DNA of 64,000 nt from Sanderia malayensis (GCA_013076295.1 RQOL01000624.1:62001-126000), one strand, 5' to 3'; numbered from the stretch's first letter, positions 1 to 11,105 are shown. Notes: generated by a model not told the origin, from the sequence alone. Numbers and translations are program-made.

Positions 1-405
1 AGGGATAATCTTAATGTTGTATGCAATTTCTTATCCAAAAAACTATTGTACTGGACAGATTGCAGTTTTCACAGAGAAAAGGAAAGCCATACTCCCATAG
101 GCAATATCGGAGAGCATGGCAAAGCATATCTCTTTTGATACAGGCGCTACGCAGGACCCAGATCGTGTTGTTGTTGATAAACACCCCCGGACACTGGAGT
201 GTTGTGAAAGTGTCCGGATCGTTCTTGGTGGATCTTAATAACTGAAGTGGCGTGGCAAACCAGGAATGAATGTTCGTCACACTATAAAGTGCAACAAAGC
301 CGATCCGGTAGAACCACAATCTGAGCCCTCGTGATTTGTGTGTGTGTGTTTTGGTAGACGCCCTTGAGAGCAACGCGATTTATGCTCTATGGTGTGTGAA
401 GACCT
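1..405 (-). other. 3' flank of Helitron A, shared with an inverted copy
   Basis: This stretch follows the stop codon of the Helitron A helicase. It is nearly identical, in reverse complement, to 48453-48857, so it is part of the element rather than unique host DNA. It contains a perfect 9-bp hairpin (187-195 with 209-217, stem CCGGACACT) that is conserved in the other copy at 48643-48673. An open frame of about 120 codons on the minus strand is also kept in both copies, but it resembles no protein I know and I treat it as untranslated sequence. The true 3' end of the element lies left of base 1, so no CTRR terminus can be seen here. Confidence 0.6.
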
Positions 406-825
406 TTACAGGACTTCTTGGAAGACAATATTTTTTGTCTTCATGTGTGTTTCCTCTGGGAGGAATACTTTGAGCCCGTTAAATGATGTTGCTCTTGACA
501 TGGCCACATATAACTGACCATGTGTGAACACGGGCTCAGGTAAATACAAACCAACATACCTGAGAGATTGTCCCTGTGCCTTGTTGATAGTAAGGCAGTT
601 TGCTAGTCTGACTGGAAATTGCCGTTGCTTGATGTTGAACGGCATCTCAGTGTCTTGTGTTGACAATGTTATTCTGGGAATCATGACCTGCTGGCCTCTG
701 TGTTCCCTCGTGATGATCTCTGCTGTGATGACGTTACGTCGGAGATGGCGTACAATAAGTCTTGTGCCATTGCAAAAACCTTTCTTTGGATTTAGATTCC
801 TCAGAAGAATGATTGTTGCACCAAC
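406..825 (-). CDS. Helitron A, last exon: C-terminal part of PIF1-like helicase
   Basis: Terminal coding exon of the Helitron A Rep-helicase. It carries the late superfamily 1 motifs: a 'KVGATIILLRNLNPKKGFCNG' type segment (begins at the acceptor, near 825), then LTINKAQGQSL (motif V) and GQLYVAMSRAT (motif VI). The acceptor is read as TTTAAG|GTTGGT, and joining it to the donor at 964 is phase 0 and restores the expected helicase order. The stop is at 406. A slightly diverged duplicate of the 3' half of this exon lies at 48122-48456 on the plus strand. The helicase would unwind donor DNA during rolling-circle transposition. I see no frameshift in this exon. Confidence 0.85.
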   Translation of the reverse strand, partial: VGATIILLRNLNPKKGFCNGTRLIVRHLRRNVITAEIITREHRGQQVMIPRITLSTQDTEMPFNIKQRQFPVRLANCLTINKAQGQSLRYVGLYLPEPVFTHGQLYVAMSRATSFNGLKVFLPEETHMKTKNIVFQEVL

Positions 826-963
826 CTTAAACGAAGAGAGTTGCAAATAACAATGTGTATTGCATTATAGTACTGTGACAATGAAGGATAATCAGGCTTA
901 AAAAGTGCTATTAATGTGGACTTAAACTCATGTATACGTAATTATTACATAGCAAGATTATAC

Positions 964-1994
964 CTTGAGTCTAAGTCGGTGTAACGGCAATCCATTAGGA
1001 GTTAGATTGTTGATAAACTCAATTGGATATGCCACCTCCTCATCTGGATCCTCTGTTATCACACTGCCTGTGCTGTAGTATGTTCTGTCAGGGGTCTGTA
1101 GTCTTTCCAGAATGATGTCATTGATTTGATGTGAGAAGTCATTCTTTGGGGTAAGACAACAACGTTCTGACATGGTTACCGGATCCAGCATGAGGTGGGA
1201 CTGTGGTGTATTAGGCTCGGGATATATGAAGTTGAGCATTTCCTCTCGCGAAGATGTGCATATTTGATGTGGCAAAGTGATATTGTCAAGTGCATCATGT
1301 GGTTCTTGTTTGTTGCCGAGTCTTAGGAGCCATTCTGAGAATTCTCTGTACGATTGATCTTGAACAGCTCTCATGTTTGTGTGCAGGCGATGTTGTTGAA
1401 ACTGTGCCCACAAATCACTGATTTGATATGATTTAAGACTCTCTGATACGATTTGCTCTCTTCCTGCCCTGGGAACAACCGGTAGAACTTGTCTAAAATC
1501 GCCACCAAGTAACATGAATTTGCCACCAAATGGCTTGTCAACTCTTGTGATATCCCGAAGCAGTCTGTCAAGTGCTTGTAATGCCAATGCTGGTATCATT
1601 GAAGCTTCATCCCATATGAACAGGGTTGTTTCACGCAACACTTGTGCTCTTCGGCTCTGTCTCTTGACATTGCATGTTGATTCCAGCTTCAGTGGTATTG
1701 GAATTTGGAATTGTGAATGCGATGTTCTGCCATTGATAAGCAGTGTTGCTGCAATTCCTGACCAAGCCATACACTGAACTTTGTGTCCAGAAGCATTGAG
1801 GTTGCGAACCAACGTGTTGTAGAGAAATGTTTTCCCTGTGCCAGCTGGTCCGTCGAGAAAGTGACAGTTCTGTTCTGATTGCACCTCAATTGCTTGAATA
1901 ATGGCTGTGTACACCACTTGTTGTTCTGGATTCAATGCAGCGTGCATTTGTTCTCCTTGCTCTCTTTCGTTTTCAACATCCATGTGATCCTCCT
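964..1994 (-). CDS. Helitron A exon 4: PIF1-like helicase, ATPase core
   Basis: Encodes the N-terminal half of a PIF1/RecD-like superfamily 1 helicase. Visible motifs in order are Walker A (GPAGTGKTFL), a Walker B segment (LFIWDEASMIP), motif III (LLGGDFRQVLPVV) and an LHTNMRA segment typical of motif IV. The acceptor is TTTTCAG|AGGAGG near 1994 and the donor is CTCAAG|GTATAA at 964; both junction phases agree with the neighbouring exons. It belongs to the same polypeptide as the Rep exons upstream (higher coordinates), the normal Helitron order Rep then helicase. The exon is fully open. Confidence 0.88.
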
Positions 1995-2088
1995 CTGAAA
2001 ACACAAACAATAGTTCATTTTGTATCAATATAAGCATATATGGGCTAAGTAATTACAGTGAATATCATCATGTTAAGCTGTGAATCAC

Positions 2089-3340
2089 CTTGTTCTGGAA
2101 TGACAAAGTCAGCCGGTAGCTGAGGAAGGTGATCGTAGTTGGTGATTGACAAACCATGGACCTTCAAATTGTTGTCAATATCAAGTAGACATTGATACAT
2201 GTGTCTGTCTTGAAAGGTTATGTCTGGATTGTCCAGTTGATCACGTCTGACAAAATCTTCACTCATCGCTTCTTTGAAGGTGTCGAATAGTGTTCTTATG
2301 TCTGAAGGCGTTTGAAAGAGTGGCAATGTGGCAAACAACTGTCTGAGTTGTGGTGGCATATTAAAGATGACTGCGTCGTGTAAACAGCGTGTGATTTCGG
2401 CATCATCTTCTAAAAGCCCTAAAGCTAATGCTGCATCTTTGAAAGAGTCACATAGATGACCTTCTACCGTTCGAAGGTCTTCAAATGACGTAGCTCCTCG
2501 TTTATGCAACAGCAAGAGTCTGAGTGCGAATTTTTGCTCGCAGGGTTTGGGCTGCACTTGATTTACTCTACCAATGAGTGGCATTGTTCTTCGTTGTCTG
2601 GCTGTCCATGTTTTTGAACGCTCCTGGAAGACATAGTGCTCTGGTATCTCATGGTAGAGGTACTGACGTGCAGCTGGATCTTGCTGGTTGAGTTCAAACC
2701 ATGCTGTAAGTGTTGTTCTATCACCAATGTTGTTGAGCCTTTGTTCGTCATCATTGTCATGAAAGATGACTTGTTGCTCAAATGGTAGATGAACAGAAAG
2801 CCGTTTAACTATGTGGCTTTTGTCGTGCATGGGGAACTGCATAAGCCGATAGACAGCTTCATGTGGTCCAATATATCTTGCGTTGATGTATTGGCGTACC
2901 TCGTCGTGTTCAATTTCTTGAGGTACTTGTTGTTGATTTTCTTCAAGAATTTCAACATGTGCCATATCATGTCCTTTGTGGATATATTTGAAAATGTACT
3001 TGACACTTTTAACTGTACTGCATATTTCCACATTGATATGACACTGATATTTGATGAGTAGGTGTCTGTTGTGTGGCACTACCCAGGTATCATCCAAAAT
3101 GCGATTATTCACATTGACTGGATGAAGACAGCGTCGTCTATAGAGAGGATAGCCGTTGACATTGATTTGAGTTTCAGCAACTTGTTCTTTCGGAAAGTGC
3201 TTTTTGCATTTGTTATTTTCCATGCACACGCAATGAGGATTTAAAACTCCACAGGGTCCATGTGTCATGTGCTTTAGGACCAACTTGTGATATTTTGCAT
3301 CCTGTGGATCCGGTATCTCTGCTGATATGAGTTGATCGAC
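2089..3340 (-). CDS. Helitron A exon 3: Rep domain with catalytic tyrosine motif
   Basis: Follows the HUH exon. It begins after ATTATCAG|GTCGAT and reads VDQLISAEIPDP, the usual continuation of the Helitron-like N domain. It contains the C/H-rich segment with HGPCGVLNPHCVC and the double tyrosine motif VKYIFKYIHKGHD, which in Helitron Rep proteins supplies the nucleophilic tyrosines that cut and join DNA ends. The C-terminal part is the poorly conserved linker to the helicase (RTVEGHLCDSFKDAALALGL is typical). The donor is at 2089 (CAAG|GTGATT), phase 1, matching exon 4. The exon is open throughout. Confidence 0.85.
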
Positions 3341-3504
3341 CTGATAATGAACATGATAATTAGCAACTATTATTATTGAGATCACGTACAGAATAGTTGT
3401 AGCACATGTCCATTATGACATACTCTGCATTTGATGTTATAAATATAATTATGTATATGAGTAAGAATTATTACAATCTCTATATCTAAGTGTGTAAATA
3501 TTAC

Positions 3505-4688
3505 CTGTTGTGGTGTTCTCGGTTTATCAGCTTGTGAAAGAAACAGGGTTATGTGTGCGTGTGGTAGTCCTCTCTTTTGAAATTCTATGACATACACATG
3601 TGCAGTGACATGTCCAAGAATGTTGTTGTGTAGTATGTCTTCGAGTAGTTCTTTGAGTTTGAGTTGAAATACTCTTGTGACAATGTCTGGTCGATCACTG
3701 GCAATCTGATACGGATGAATGTTTTCTTCTATCTCCTTCCATTTAGGATTGGCAGTCATTGTGAGGAAGATGTCTGGCTTGCCATACTTCCTTACGATTG
3801 TCATTGCATCTTGAAAATGTTGATACATGTTTCTTTGGCTGCCTGGAAAGGATGACGGTAGAATGATAACACGGCCAACATCGATATGTACAGGCTGATT
3901 CGGATTGTTAGCCCTGGCCATCTGGTTTTTGATTTCAGCTCTTCTGTGCAGATGATCCATCAGGCCACGATATGCATGAACACGAAGTTGACGTTGATTT
4001 TTCATAATCCAGTGCAGTTTATTGCCTTCTATCTTCGTATATGCATCTACCAGATACTGTTGAAATAGAAGTGATGCAATGTGGATGGCTGAGAATGCAT
4101 CCCTGACCTGGATTCTATATGAATAGTATTCGGTGAGGGTTAGTCTGGTGCGTCGGATACGATTCATGTTTTGCTAACCCCTTACGTTTGCAGTCGGCAA
4201 TTGTTGCAGGTCCAAACTGTAACCACTGTCACCGTGAAAGAATATCAATGGATACGTGAGAGGATCTGCACTTGGACTGGTTGCGTAAATCTTCATGAGA
4301 TCTCCGTGTCTTGTTTGAACTTGCAGTTCTCTGTCTTCAGGATTTGGTGCACCTCCATTCTGTACTGTGTATATAGCTGCAATTTCTCTGGCAGTAGGAT
4401 TATCGTATCTGCGATCTTGTTGTGGGCGACCTGTTATGATCATTTTGAATTTCGGAACAGGCTGATTGTTTGCAATAGCTTGCTGCCGCTGTTCCTCCAA
4501 TATTTCACCCATGCTTCGAAAATGTTGTGCAAATCGATTGACTGCCATTAATTCATTCTGGAGAAGTGCAACGATGTCCAAATCAAGACGCTGTCCTCCT
4601 GCAGTGTTTTGCCATTCCTGCAAGGCTTGTTGCGTATCCATGATGTATAGTTCTGCATATTTTCTGGATCTGTCTGTTTCTGTTACAC
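3505..4688 (-). CDS. Helitron A exon 2: Helitron-like N / HUH exon with one in-frame UAG
   Basis: Carries the Helitron_like_N region and the metal-binding HUH motif, seen as RGLPHAHITLFL, plus the usual LTLTEYYSYRIQ entry segment, GRVIILPSSFPGS and the FLTMTANPKW block. The exon starts after TTAACAG|GTGTAA (phase 1 with exon 1) and ends at CAACAG|GTAATA. A single amber codon at 4174-4176 interrupts an otherwise continuous frame, between TANVRG and QNMNRIRR. The flanking residues on both sides are in the expected order, so this is a point nonsense change rather than an exon edge; an intron across it would be only about 12 nt. If it is real, the Rep protein is not made full length without readthrough. 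Confidence 0.8.
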
Positions 4689-4797
4689 CTGTTAATGATG
4701 CAAAGCATAAGTTAGGTAAATAGAAATTCAACTGTAGCCAGCATAAATGAATAATAAGTTATATTGATAATGACTGGAATCATATTGTATCAATTAC

Positions 4798-5605
4798 CTG
4801 TCAGGTGATATGCTTTCCCATGAATTGTGATAACTGGTGGTCCAGCTCTAGCATGACGTACAATATTAGCCTTCCATGATGCCATGGCCATTAATGAGTT
4901 GTATTGGCGGAAGTGCTTCAAGAAATATTTTGATTCAGCAGTATCACCAGTGTATAAATGCATGACTTCGACCGGAGGTGGTTGAATTTGATCCAGAGCA
5001 ATTAAACCTCCCATGCAACATTTGTTGTATTGTTTTTTTGTGTTTTGTTCTTCTTTGAAGTACTTTGCACCACAATGAATACATGTTCTGTTCATTTTAT
5101 TCAAGTGGTGTGGTAATGGGGAGAAGGGGATGAGGTTTTCAACTTCATTGTTCTCGGGGACAGGGTTGTCAACTTGCATTTGTTGATCATCAACTGGTTC
5201 TGGTATCTGATTTTCATCAGGTACTGGAACTGCCTCGTGCATTTCAATGTCTGCAGGCTGTTCTGCTGCTTGAAGCTCTTGGTTCTGAATGGGAAGCTCT
5301 GGTTCCATGTCCATCTCCATCGGCTGTATCTGTGGAAGGAGATACTGTGCTGGAAATGGCTGATATTCAGGGGCTTCTAGCTGACGGTTTTCGAGCTGCA
5401 TTTGTTGAGGATCGTTGACTGCTGCAAGTGGGTTATCCGCATTTCCCGTCTCTTGAGGTTGAAGCTGTTGATTGATCTGTCTGTGATGCTGCATATTCTC
5501 CCGCACTTGATTTCTACGCCTGGTGCCGGTTATACTTCTCTTGGCCTTGCGCGGCAAGGTGCACGTTGTGGTATGAAAGAGAAATATGAAGTATGATATA
5601 TACAA
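4798..5605 (-). CDS. Helitron A exon 1: glutamine-rich N-terminal region with zinc-binding cysteines
   Basis: The N-terminal coding exon of Helitron A as far as it can be traced. It starts with a basic stretch (KAKRSITGTRRRNQ), continues through a long Q/P/E-rich low-complexity segment, and ends with a CIHCGAKYF...CC cysteine cluster that precedes the Rep domain in many Helitrons. The donor at 4798 (CTGACAG|GTAATT) joins in phase to exon 2. The start is uncertain: the ATG at 5605 is in frame, but the first residues look like translated intron, and an acceptor at CGCAAG|GCC (about 5545) would connect to upstream exons instead. Confidence 0.65.
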
Positions 5606-6560
5606 TTAGGCCAAATTATTGTGAATGTTATTGCTTGTTGAGAATGGTCCTAATAGCAACAACAATGGTAATAATTATAGCCTTGTGTAAAGCTGAAACA
5701 CAGAGAAGTAAATATAATATATTTCAAGGATTGCATAATGATGAGTTGAAATTGGTAAAGAAGTAAATGGAAAAATCTAATTTATGTTAAATGAATATAC
5801 TTACCTTTAAACTGTGGTCGTTTCTGTTAGGTAAACAGTCACTAAAATGGAATAGAGTAAATTCATAGTTAAAATATAAGTAGTAAAAGGAAATGAATAA
5901 TGGGCAAAGCTCAGAATACCCGAGTAAATAAAAATAGACCGGTTGAATTGAGTGCAGCAGTTTTTAATAATTTGTTGAAACACGATTTGAGAAATTGTTG
6001 TTAATATACTTACTATCCATGAAGGAAACACTGAATTAAAGAAATAGTTTGTTGTACAGAGGCTCATTTGGAAAGAGAGAAATAAAAAACAAAAATATAA
6101 GTTTATTGTCTAAATGAGTTTCTGAAAGAGAAGTGTCCGTTATTTTAAAATAGATTTAGGCGGGCCTTTATTTAGAAGAAAAACACACAATTAAAGAGGT
6201 AAATAGATCAGCGAGGTAGGAAAACTGTAGTGAAATAATAAATTTCTTACCGAGCCTAGCCTTGTGTCTTTCAAATCTATGGGTAGAAACAAAAGAGAAA
6301 TCAGAATAGTTGTAAACTTAAAATTTTGATAAAGAAGTTACCTGCACAGCACGTAACCTGTTGTTGTAATTGAAAGCATACCAAGAAAAACAATAATTGT
6401 TGTCTTATGAGGCGAAGTTGCGATAAGTAATCTGGCTAGCTTGTAGTTATTAAAACATGTTGAAAGTAGGTATACTTACTCAGCGATAAATAAGATAAGA
6501 TAATTATAGCCTTTAGAAAATTTGGCCGGTTAAAAATAGACAAAGTCTAATTTTAGAGGC
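5606..6560 (-). other. Non-coding stretch with a ladder of microexon-like intervals
   Basis: There is no open frame of note. On the minus strand there are five short intervals bounded by an AG acceptor and a GTAAG or GTAAC donor: 5805-5823 (19 nt), 6014-6030 (17 nt), 6251-6276 (26 nt), 6342-6357 (16 nt) and one ending near 6480 (about 31 nt). Three of the donors read GTAAGTAT. They sit immediately upstream of Helitron A exon 1 and could be 5' untranslated microexons of its transcript. The inferred spliced frames contain stops, so they are unlikely to add protein. No transcript evidence is available. Confidence 0.3.
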
Positions 6561-7310
6561 GGGATTTCTATTGTACTACATCGTCTCTGTGATTGGTTTA
6601 TACGCGTCATGTGACGAAAAAGGAGGGAAAATCCTCGTGGAAAGGGATTTCCCCTTCATCCTTCTGACTTTTAAAGGTGGGAAGGAGAAGATTAGCACGT
6701 GACAGACTGGTTGGGCTCAAAGAGATAAGAGATAAGATAAGAAACATTATAAACTTTAAAATATTATGTTATGTTCATTTTACTGAATATTTACAGTTGG
6801 TTTAACAATATTAATACTTTTTAAACAATATATTATCGTTCAATTGGGCAATTTGATGGAGATCACAGGGTTCTGATGCATCAAGTTGATAAAAAGTGGC
6901 CGATAGCGTCTGGAGTGTAAGCCTCGTTAACACTATGGGGCAGGCACGTGTGCACGTCTTGTCTGTCCCTGCAAGAAGAAGACAAAGGAAAAGAAGAAAG
7001 ACAAAGGAAACATTGTAACAATCTCTCACGTGCCAGACAGAATTTGATTTGCGAAATTATTAAAATTTTTATTATTATATTGTAAAGGAAAAGAAGCCTC
7101 AACCTCGGTAGATAGCGTTGACGACGAAGAGAGCCGATCAAATCGGAGTAATAAGATAAATGGTAATAATATAATCTGATCTTTGTCAATCTTTTCAATC
7201 AAACACTATTAAGCAAACTATAATGAGTTATGGTGTGTTTAACTTTAATTGTTATCTATCAATTATAAAATTTTTACATATTGGAAGAGAATAATGCATC
7301 CTTTCAACAG
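6561..7310. other. No gene recognised
   Basis: AT-rich DNA with a slightly more GC-rich patch at 6540-6720. The open frames on the minus strand at 6811-7198 show no domain, no clear start and no supporting splice signals. Nothing in it resembles the neighbouring elements. Confidence 0.4.
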
Positions 7311-7975
7311 GCATGGCAGGCTTGGGTAAGTTTGTTACTCTAGTTGTTGTATGAAATAAGCAAAAAGGGCAAATTCAGAGCAGTTGCATAGGAATAATGG
7401 AAATCTACTCTCCTTCTGTGTTTTGGTGGGCTAGCTCATACTGCTATAAGCAATGAGTTGGCATTGCTGTAACCTAGAAAGTATTCTGAATTATTGAAAC
7501 TGTGTGTTTGGTTAATGGTTTCACTTAATTTTATTGTTGCTTGCAGGTGCTGATTGCTGGACAGAAAAATGAAAGGATGTCCCTACTTGGTTTTTTGTGT
7601 GGTAAGTGTCTAATTAATATGTGGGTTTTAAAATTAGAACAATAATATATGAATGGAACTGAATATAACAATGTGAACTGAATTATGAACTATTTAAACA
7701 GGAAAAGGCATTGGGCATGCATGAATATGGGAAATTTGTGAGATTGATTGGTAGGCCGAAAAGGTAAGTTATTATTAGTATGAATAATTCATGCATGAGC
7801 AAGGCCACTAAGCTACATGACAACAGAACTACAAACTATAAAACTACATAACTACAAACTATCGAACAACATAACTACAAACTAAAAACTATTTAAAAAC
7901 TATCTACAAACAGTAAAAACCTGCATATAACATCCTCCATCTTATTTTGTAGGCTATTTTGGTAGCAAAGAATGA
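7311..7975 (+). CDS. Candidate small multi-exon gene or transcript
   Basis: Four intervals on the plus strand have convincing splice signals: 7311-7325 (15 nt, CAACAG before, GTAAGTT after), 7547-7601 (TTGCAG before, GTAAGTG after), 7702-7763 (AACAG before, GTAAGTT after) and a last exon from 7953 (TTTTGTAG before). A start at ATG 7569 gives a short product that reads MKGCPYLVFCV across the first junction into EKALGMHEYGKFVRLIGRPK and stops early in the last exon, about 36 residues. A second frame is open through the first three intervals. The product resembles nothing I recognise, and it may equally be a non-coding RNA. Confidence 0.25.
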
Positions 7976-8110
7976 AAAAATTGGGTGAAGACAATATCAT
8001 CTAAACATGACTATGAAAAAATACATAGAAAAATGGAATATTGGGTGGTAGGTTGTTACAAATAGGAGGTTCTTATATGCAGGTTTTTACTGTAAAACCA
8101 TGTACAGTAT

Positions 8111-9208
8111 TTACATGTTAAAATAAGAAATTTTAACAATTTTGGCACCACGTGCCAATTCGGCCTCCTCTGCCGAAAGTTTGTGGGAAGGGTTTTGAGT
8201 GACCACCTTCCCACCCTCTTTTTTGCTGGGCTTTCTTTTTAGTTGGCCTTTGCCAATCTTAATAAAAGCCTCTTTTTGTGTTCTGTAAATGAACACATAT
8301 CAGATTGTTATGTTAAAGGTTGTTAACATTTTGTAGTTAGAGATTTGAAATGCAATGTAAAAGGTGTACGTACACAATTTCATTTGTTGGGATTCTTCTC
8401 CCCGTTCCAAAAACAAAGTTGAATCGCACATTGCTTTTTAAGAGCAGAAATACTGCTATATGTTATTTCCCAGCAGAAAAACACATGGAAAGAGTAATGG
8501 TTGATAGCAGTTATGAAGATGAGAAATGTACTAATAAATATTTTAATGTATTTAATATAATTACTTTGGTTTCTTTGCCAACAGTTATGACAATTGGATT
8601 GTCCTTTGGCTTTGCATTTGCCATGTTAAAATGTTCTTAAAATGAAATGTTGAAATGCATGTATAATTAGTATAAAGTTAATGGAAAATGCTGCTGAAGG
8701 AGAAACATGAAGAATTGAAAAATGTTGTATATCTCAATTAACAACATTGTGATAATATTGTCGGAATTTGTGGCAATTAATATATGAAGAGCAAAGATTG
8801 AAAATCATAGTAATAGGAGAAGATACTTACAAATCTGAATGAGCAGGTAACTTGAGTAACAAATACTGAAGTAAAAAAAGGTAGCGTAGTGTTAAAAATG
8901 GTACACAGTGACTGTAAACTTGTTGTTAATAACTATGGATACATTCAAGGCTGTTTTAGTTAATCTGCCTTTGTTTTCTTAAATGTTTAAACTTTGAAAT
9001 GTTATCTAGAAAATTTTTTCACTTACTTGAAATTGGTGCGATCGAAATCTGAAAAGGTTTTTCGCGCGCTCGAGTCAAAGCTATTGTTTTTTGAAACTAT
9101 AGCAACAATATCAAGATGGCCCCATGGAAAAGAATGAAATCGAGGTATTCTGGACGTATGGAAACAACGTGGTGTTGGGTGAATTCTTATGCTACAATAA
9201 TGCCACAT
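8111..9208 (-). CDS. Candidate two-exon small basic protein
   Basis: Two minus-strand intervals join in phase. Exon 1 (9208 down to 9027) starts at an ATG and has an Arg/His/Ser-rich N-terminus (CFHTSRIPRFHS) that could be a mitochondrial presequence; it ends at a strong donor TTTCAA|GTAAGTG. Exon 2 (8282 down to 8111) starts after TTCATTTACAG and reads TQKEAFIKIGKGQLKR, then a Lys-rich and Glu/Ala-rich tail, ending at a stop. The product is about 117 residues. I do not recognise the family. The plus strand at 9115 also has a well-placed ATG (AAGATGGCC) with a donor downstream, so strand assignment is not secure. Confidence 0.35.
8350..8640 (+). CDS. Small open frame with a C-terminal membrane segment
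   Basis: A 96-codon frame starting at ATG 8350. The N-terminal part is basic, the middle is charged (SSYEDEKC), and the C-terminus holds one hydrophobic stretch, IITLVSLPTVMTIGLSFGFA, that could span a membrane. It lies inside the intron of the minus-strand candidate gene. No family is recognised, and the AT-rich context makes chance openness plausible. Confidence 0.15.
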   Translation: MQCKRCTYTISFVGILLPVPKTKLNRTLLFKSRNTAICYFPAEKHMERVMVDSSYEDEKCTNKYFNVFNIITLVSLPTVMTIGLSFGFAFAMLKCS

Positions 9209-9655
9209 AGTGAAAGTAAGAATGGCAAGGACTATAGATCAGAGTGAACTACGAATTGGTGTAAAAATAGAGAGGGTATGTTAAGTTGAATAATAATCAG
9301 GTAAGGCATAAGTAGATATAAATGGACATTAATTAAAGGTTGACTCCCACAGTAAATAATGCTGTGATCATTCAGTAAACTTCTTTCATTTCCCTACATA
9401 AACTTCTTTCATTTCCCTACAAATCACTATGAAATTACAACACTATTTAGTATTAAAATTTACATGCTAGAAGTTATAATATATTTTTGACTTTATTATA
9501 TATTATTTATTGTTTGATGGATTGTTATTTGATTGTCTTTCTTTATTATGTAAACAAAATACAATATTTTCTCAATCACTGTTTTGAATGTGGCAGTTTT
9601 CTGCAAGGTATATAACTTAAGGTATATATCTACTGTGCTATAAATTCCATTATGT
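9209..9655. other. Intergenic, with a short tandem duplication
   Basis: No gene seen. A 23-bp unit (TAAACTTCTTTCATTTCCCTACA) occurs twice in direct tandem at about 9377-9422. The rest is simple AT-rich sequence leading into the satellite array. Confidence 0.5.
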
Positions 9656-9659
9656 TATA

Positions 9660-10390
9660 CATTACTATAAATGAATATACATACTATACTATACATTACT
9701 ATACATACTATACATTACCATACCTACTATAAAAACATACTATACCTACCATAAAAATATACTATACCTACTATAAAAACATAAATACATACCTATACCT
9801 ACATACTATACCTACTATAAAAAATACTATACCTACTATAAAAACATACTATACCTACCATAAAAATATACTATACCTATTATAAAAACACACTATACCT
9901 ACTATACCTACTATAAAAACATATACTATACATAAATACATACCTATACCTACATACTATACCTACTATAAAAAAATACTATACCTACTATAAAAACATA
10001 CTATACCTACCATAACAATATACTATACCTACTATAAAAACACACTATACCTACTATCGCTTCGCTCCCTCCCCGGAGCCCGTCAAGTAAACAAAGCTTA
10101 ATCTGGTTGGCGCGCTTTGCGTGCTGCATTCGCTACTGCTCATGCCCATACATACATACATACATATAACTATACCAACATACTATACCTACTATACTAC
10201 ATACCATACCAACATACTATACCTACTATACCTACATACTATACCTACATACTATACCAACCTACTATATACCAACATACTATACCTACTATACCTACTA
10301 TAAAAACATATTATACCTACTATACCTACTATACAAACATACTATACATACTATACCTACTATACAAACATACAAACACATGTGGAAAGT
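9660..10390 (+). repeat. 22-bp satellite, CATACTATACCTACTATAAAAA type, with CATA microsatellite
   Basis: Imperfect tandem copies of a 22-bp unit CATACTATACCTACTATAAAAA fill 9660-10056 and resume at about 10180-10390. They are interrupted at 10057-10170 by a terminal module of the non-autonomous element family and a short (CATA)n run. The same unit recurs at 46150-46530, also immediately left of a non-autonomous element body, so the satellite appears to belong to that element family. Confidence 0.85.
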
Positions 10391-11105
10391 TGAAATGGGG
10401 AAAATCGTGCAAATAGCGCCTGAAAAATTCATAACTTTGACTTTGTTTTCATTGGGCCTAAGCGTTGCAAGGAATGCGAAGCAACGCCTACTACAAAAAC
10501 CATAACTATTTCAACTTAAAATACAGCTGACCTGCGTTCCGAATTGTTTCCTGCAACTCTCAAGGGGTCTTTGAAACAATAAGTAGCTCTTTACAAAGAT
10601 AAATCAGCTCGTAAAACACTTTGCAAGGCGCCCTTTGTGTGCAGGAGAAAAACACGCGTCTTCTCCAAAAGTACCTGCTGCAGCCCGAGGGCGAATAATG
10701 AGTCGCGCGAAAAGAGCCAATCAAATTGCAGGAAAAGGCGAAACGTGTCACGTGAAGAGCGAACACTCTGTTCGAAAATGGAGTTCGCGACGCGAATTTG
10801 GAAGTTTCGCCAGCGTAAACGGTCGTTTTTTCGTGATAGCACAATTAGTGGAGCAATTAATGGAATAAGTCAAAAATTCTTTTAAAATAGGCTTGCAAAA
10901 ATAGATAACTTTTGCCTACTCCAGAAACGGAGCCTTTCCATGCAAGTGTCAACCTTTTGCGACCCCATTGAAAAAAGCCTTATTGATCACCGATTCGCCG
11001 TTTCGTCCCATTGTTTTGAGGCGTTCGACCTATTGTTTCGGGTCGAATCTATTGTTTTAGGCAGAGTTTCGCCACCGTCACGTGACTCTGTAGAATATAT
11101 ATATT
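10057..11105 (-). mobile_element. Non-autonomous Helitron-like element, copy I
   Basis: Read on the minus strand it starts near 11105 with a TCTACAGAGTCACGTGACGG end flanked by an (AT)n run. It then passes through the conserved body (10380-11090), the 22-bp satellite and (CATA)n, and ends in the terminal module at 10057-10140 (TTGGCGCGC...AGATTAAGC...CTTGACGGGCTCCGGGG). The final hairpin and CTAG are missing here, cut off by satellite. The body is shared with 46545-47056 and 59337-60105. It has no coding capacity; the open frames in it are incidental. Confidence 0.7.

Larger units (their letters stand above)
1..5605 (-). mobile_element. Helitron A (Rep plus PIF1 helicase, five coding exons)
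   Basis: Five phase-compatible exons on the minus strand form one Rep-helicase gene in standard Helitron order: zinc cluster, HUH, tyrosine motif, PIF1 helicase. The right (5') end of the element is not defined; I did not find a TC-type 5' terminus upstream. The left (3') end runs off the window. No OTU or RPA-like gene is attached, unlike elements B and C. A truncated 3' fragment of the same family, about 735 bp, sits in opposite orientation at 48122-48857. Confidence 0.85.

Noticed and set aside
11..373. Conserved 120-codon frame downstream of the Helitron A helicase, also at 48541-48846
   Set aside because: Conservation is explained by recent duplication of the DNA; the frame is altered by an indel in the second copy and has no domain.
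9660..10390. CRISPR-like regular repeats in the CATACTATACC and CATACCCTACAAT arrays
   Set aside because: There are no unique spacers; units abut directly and the genome is eukaryotic. These are satellites.
10560..10885. Overlapping frames on both strands in the non-autonomous element body
   Set aside because: They are not preserved in copies II and III, so they are not selected as protein.
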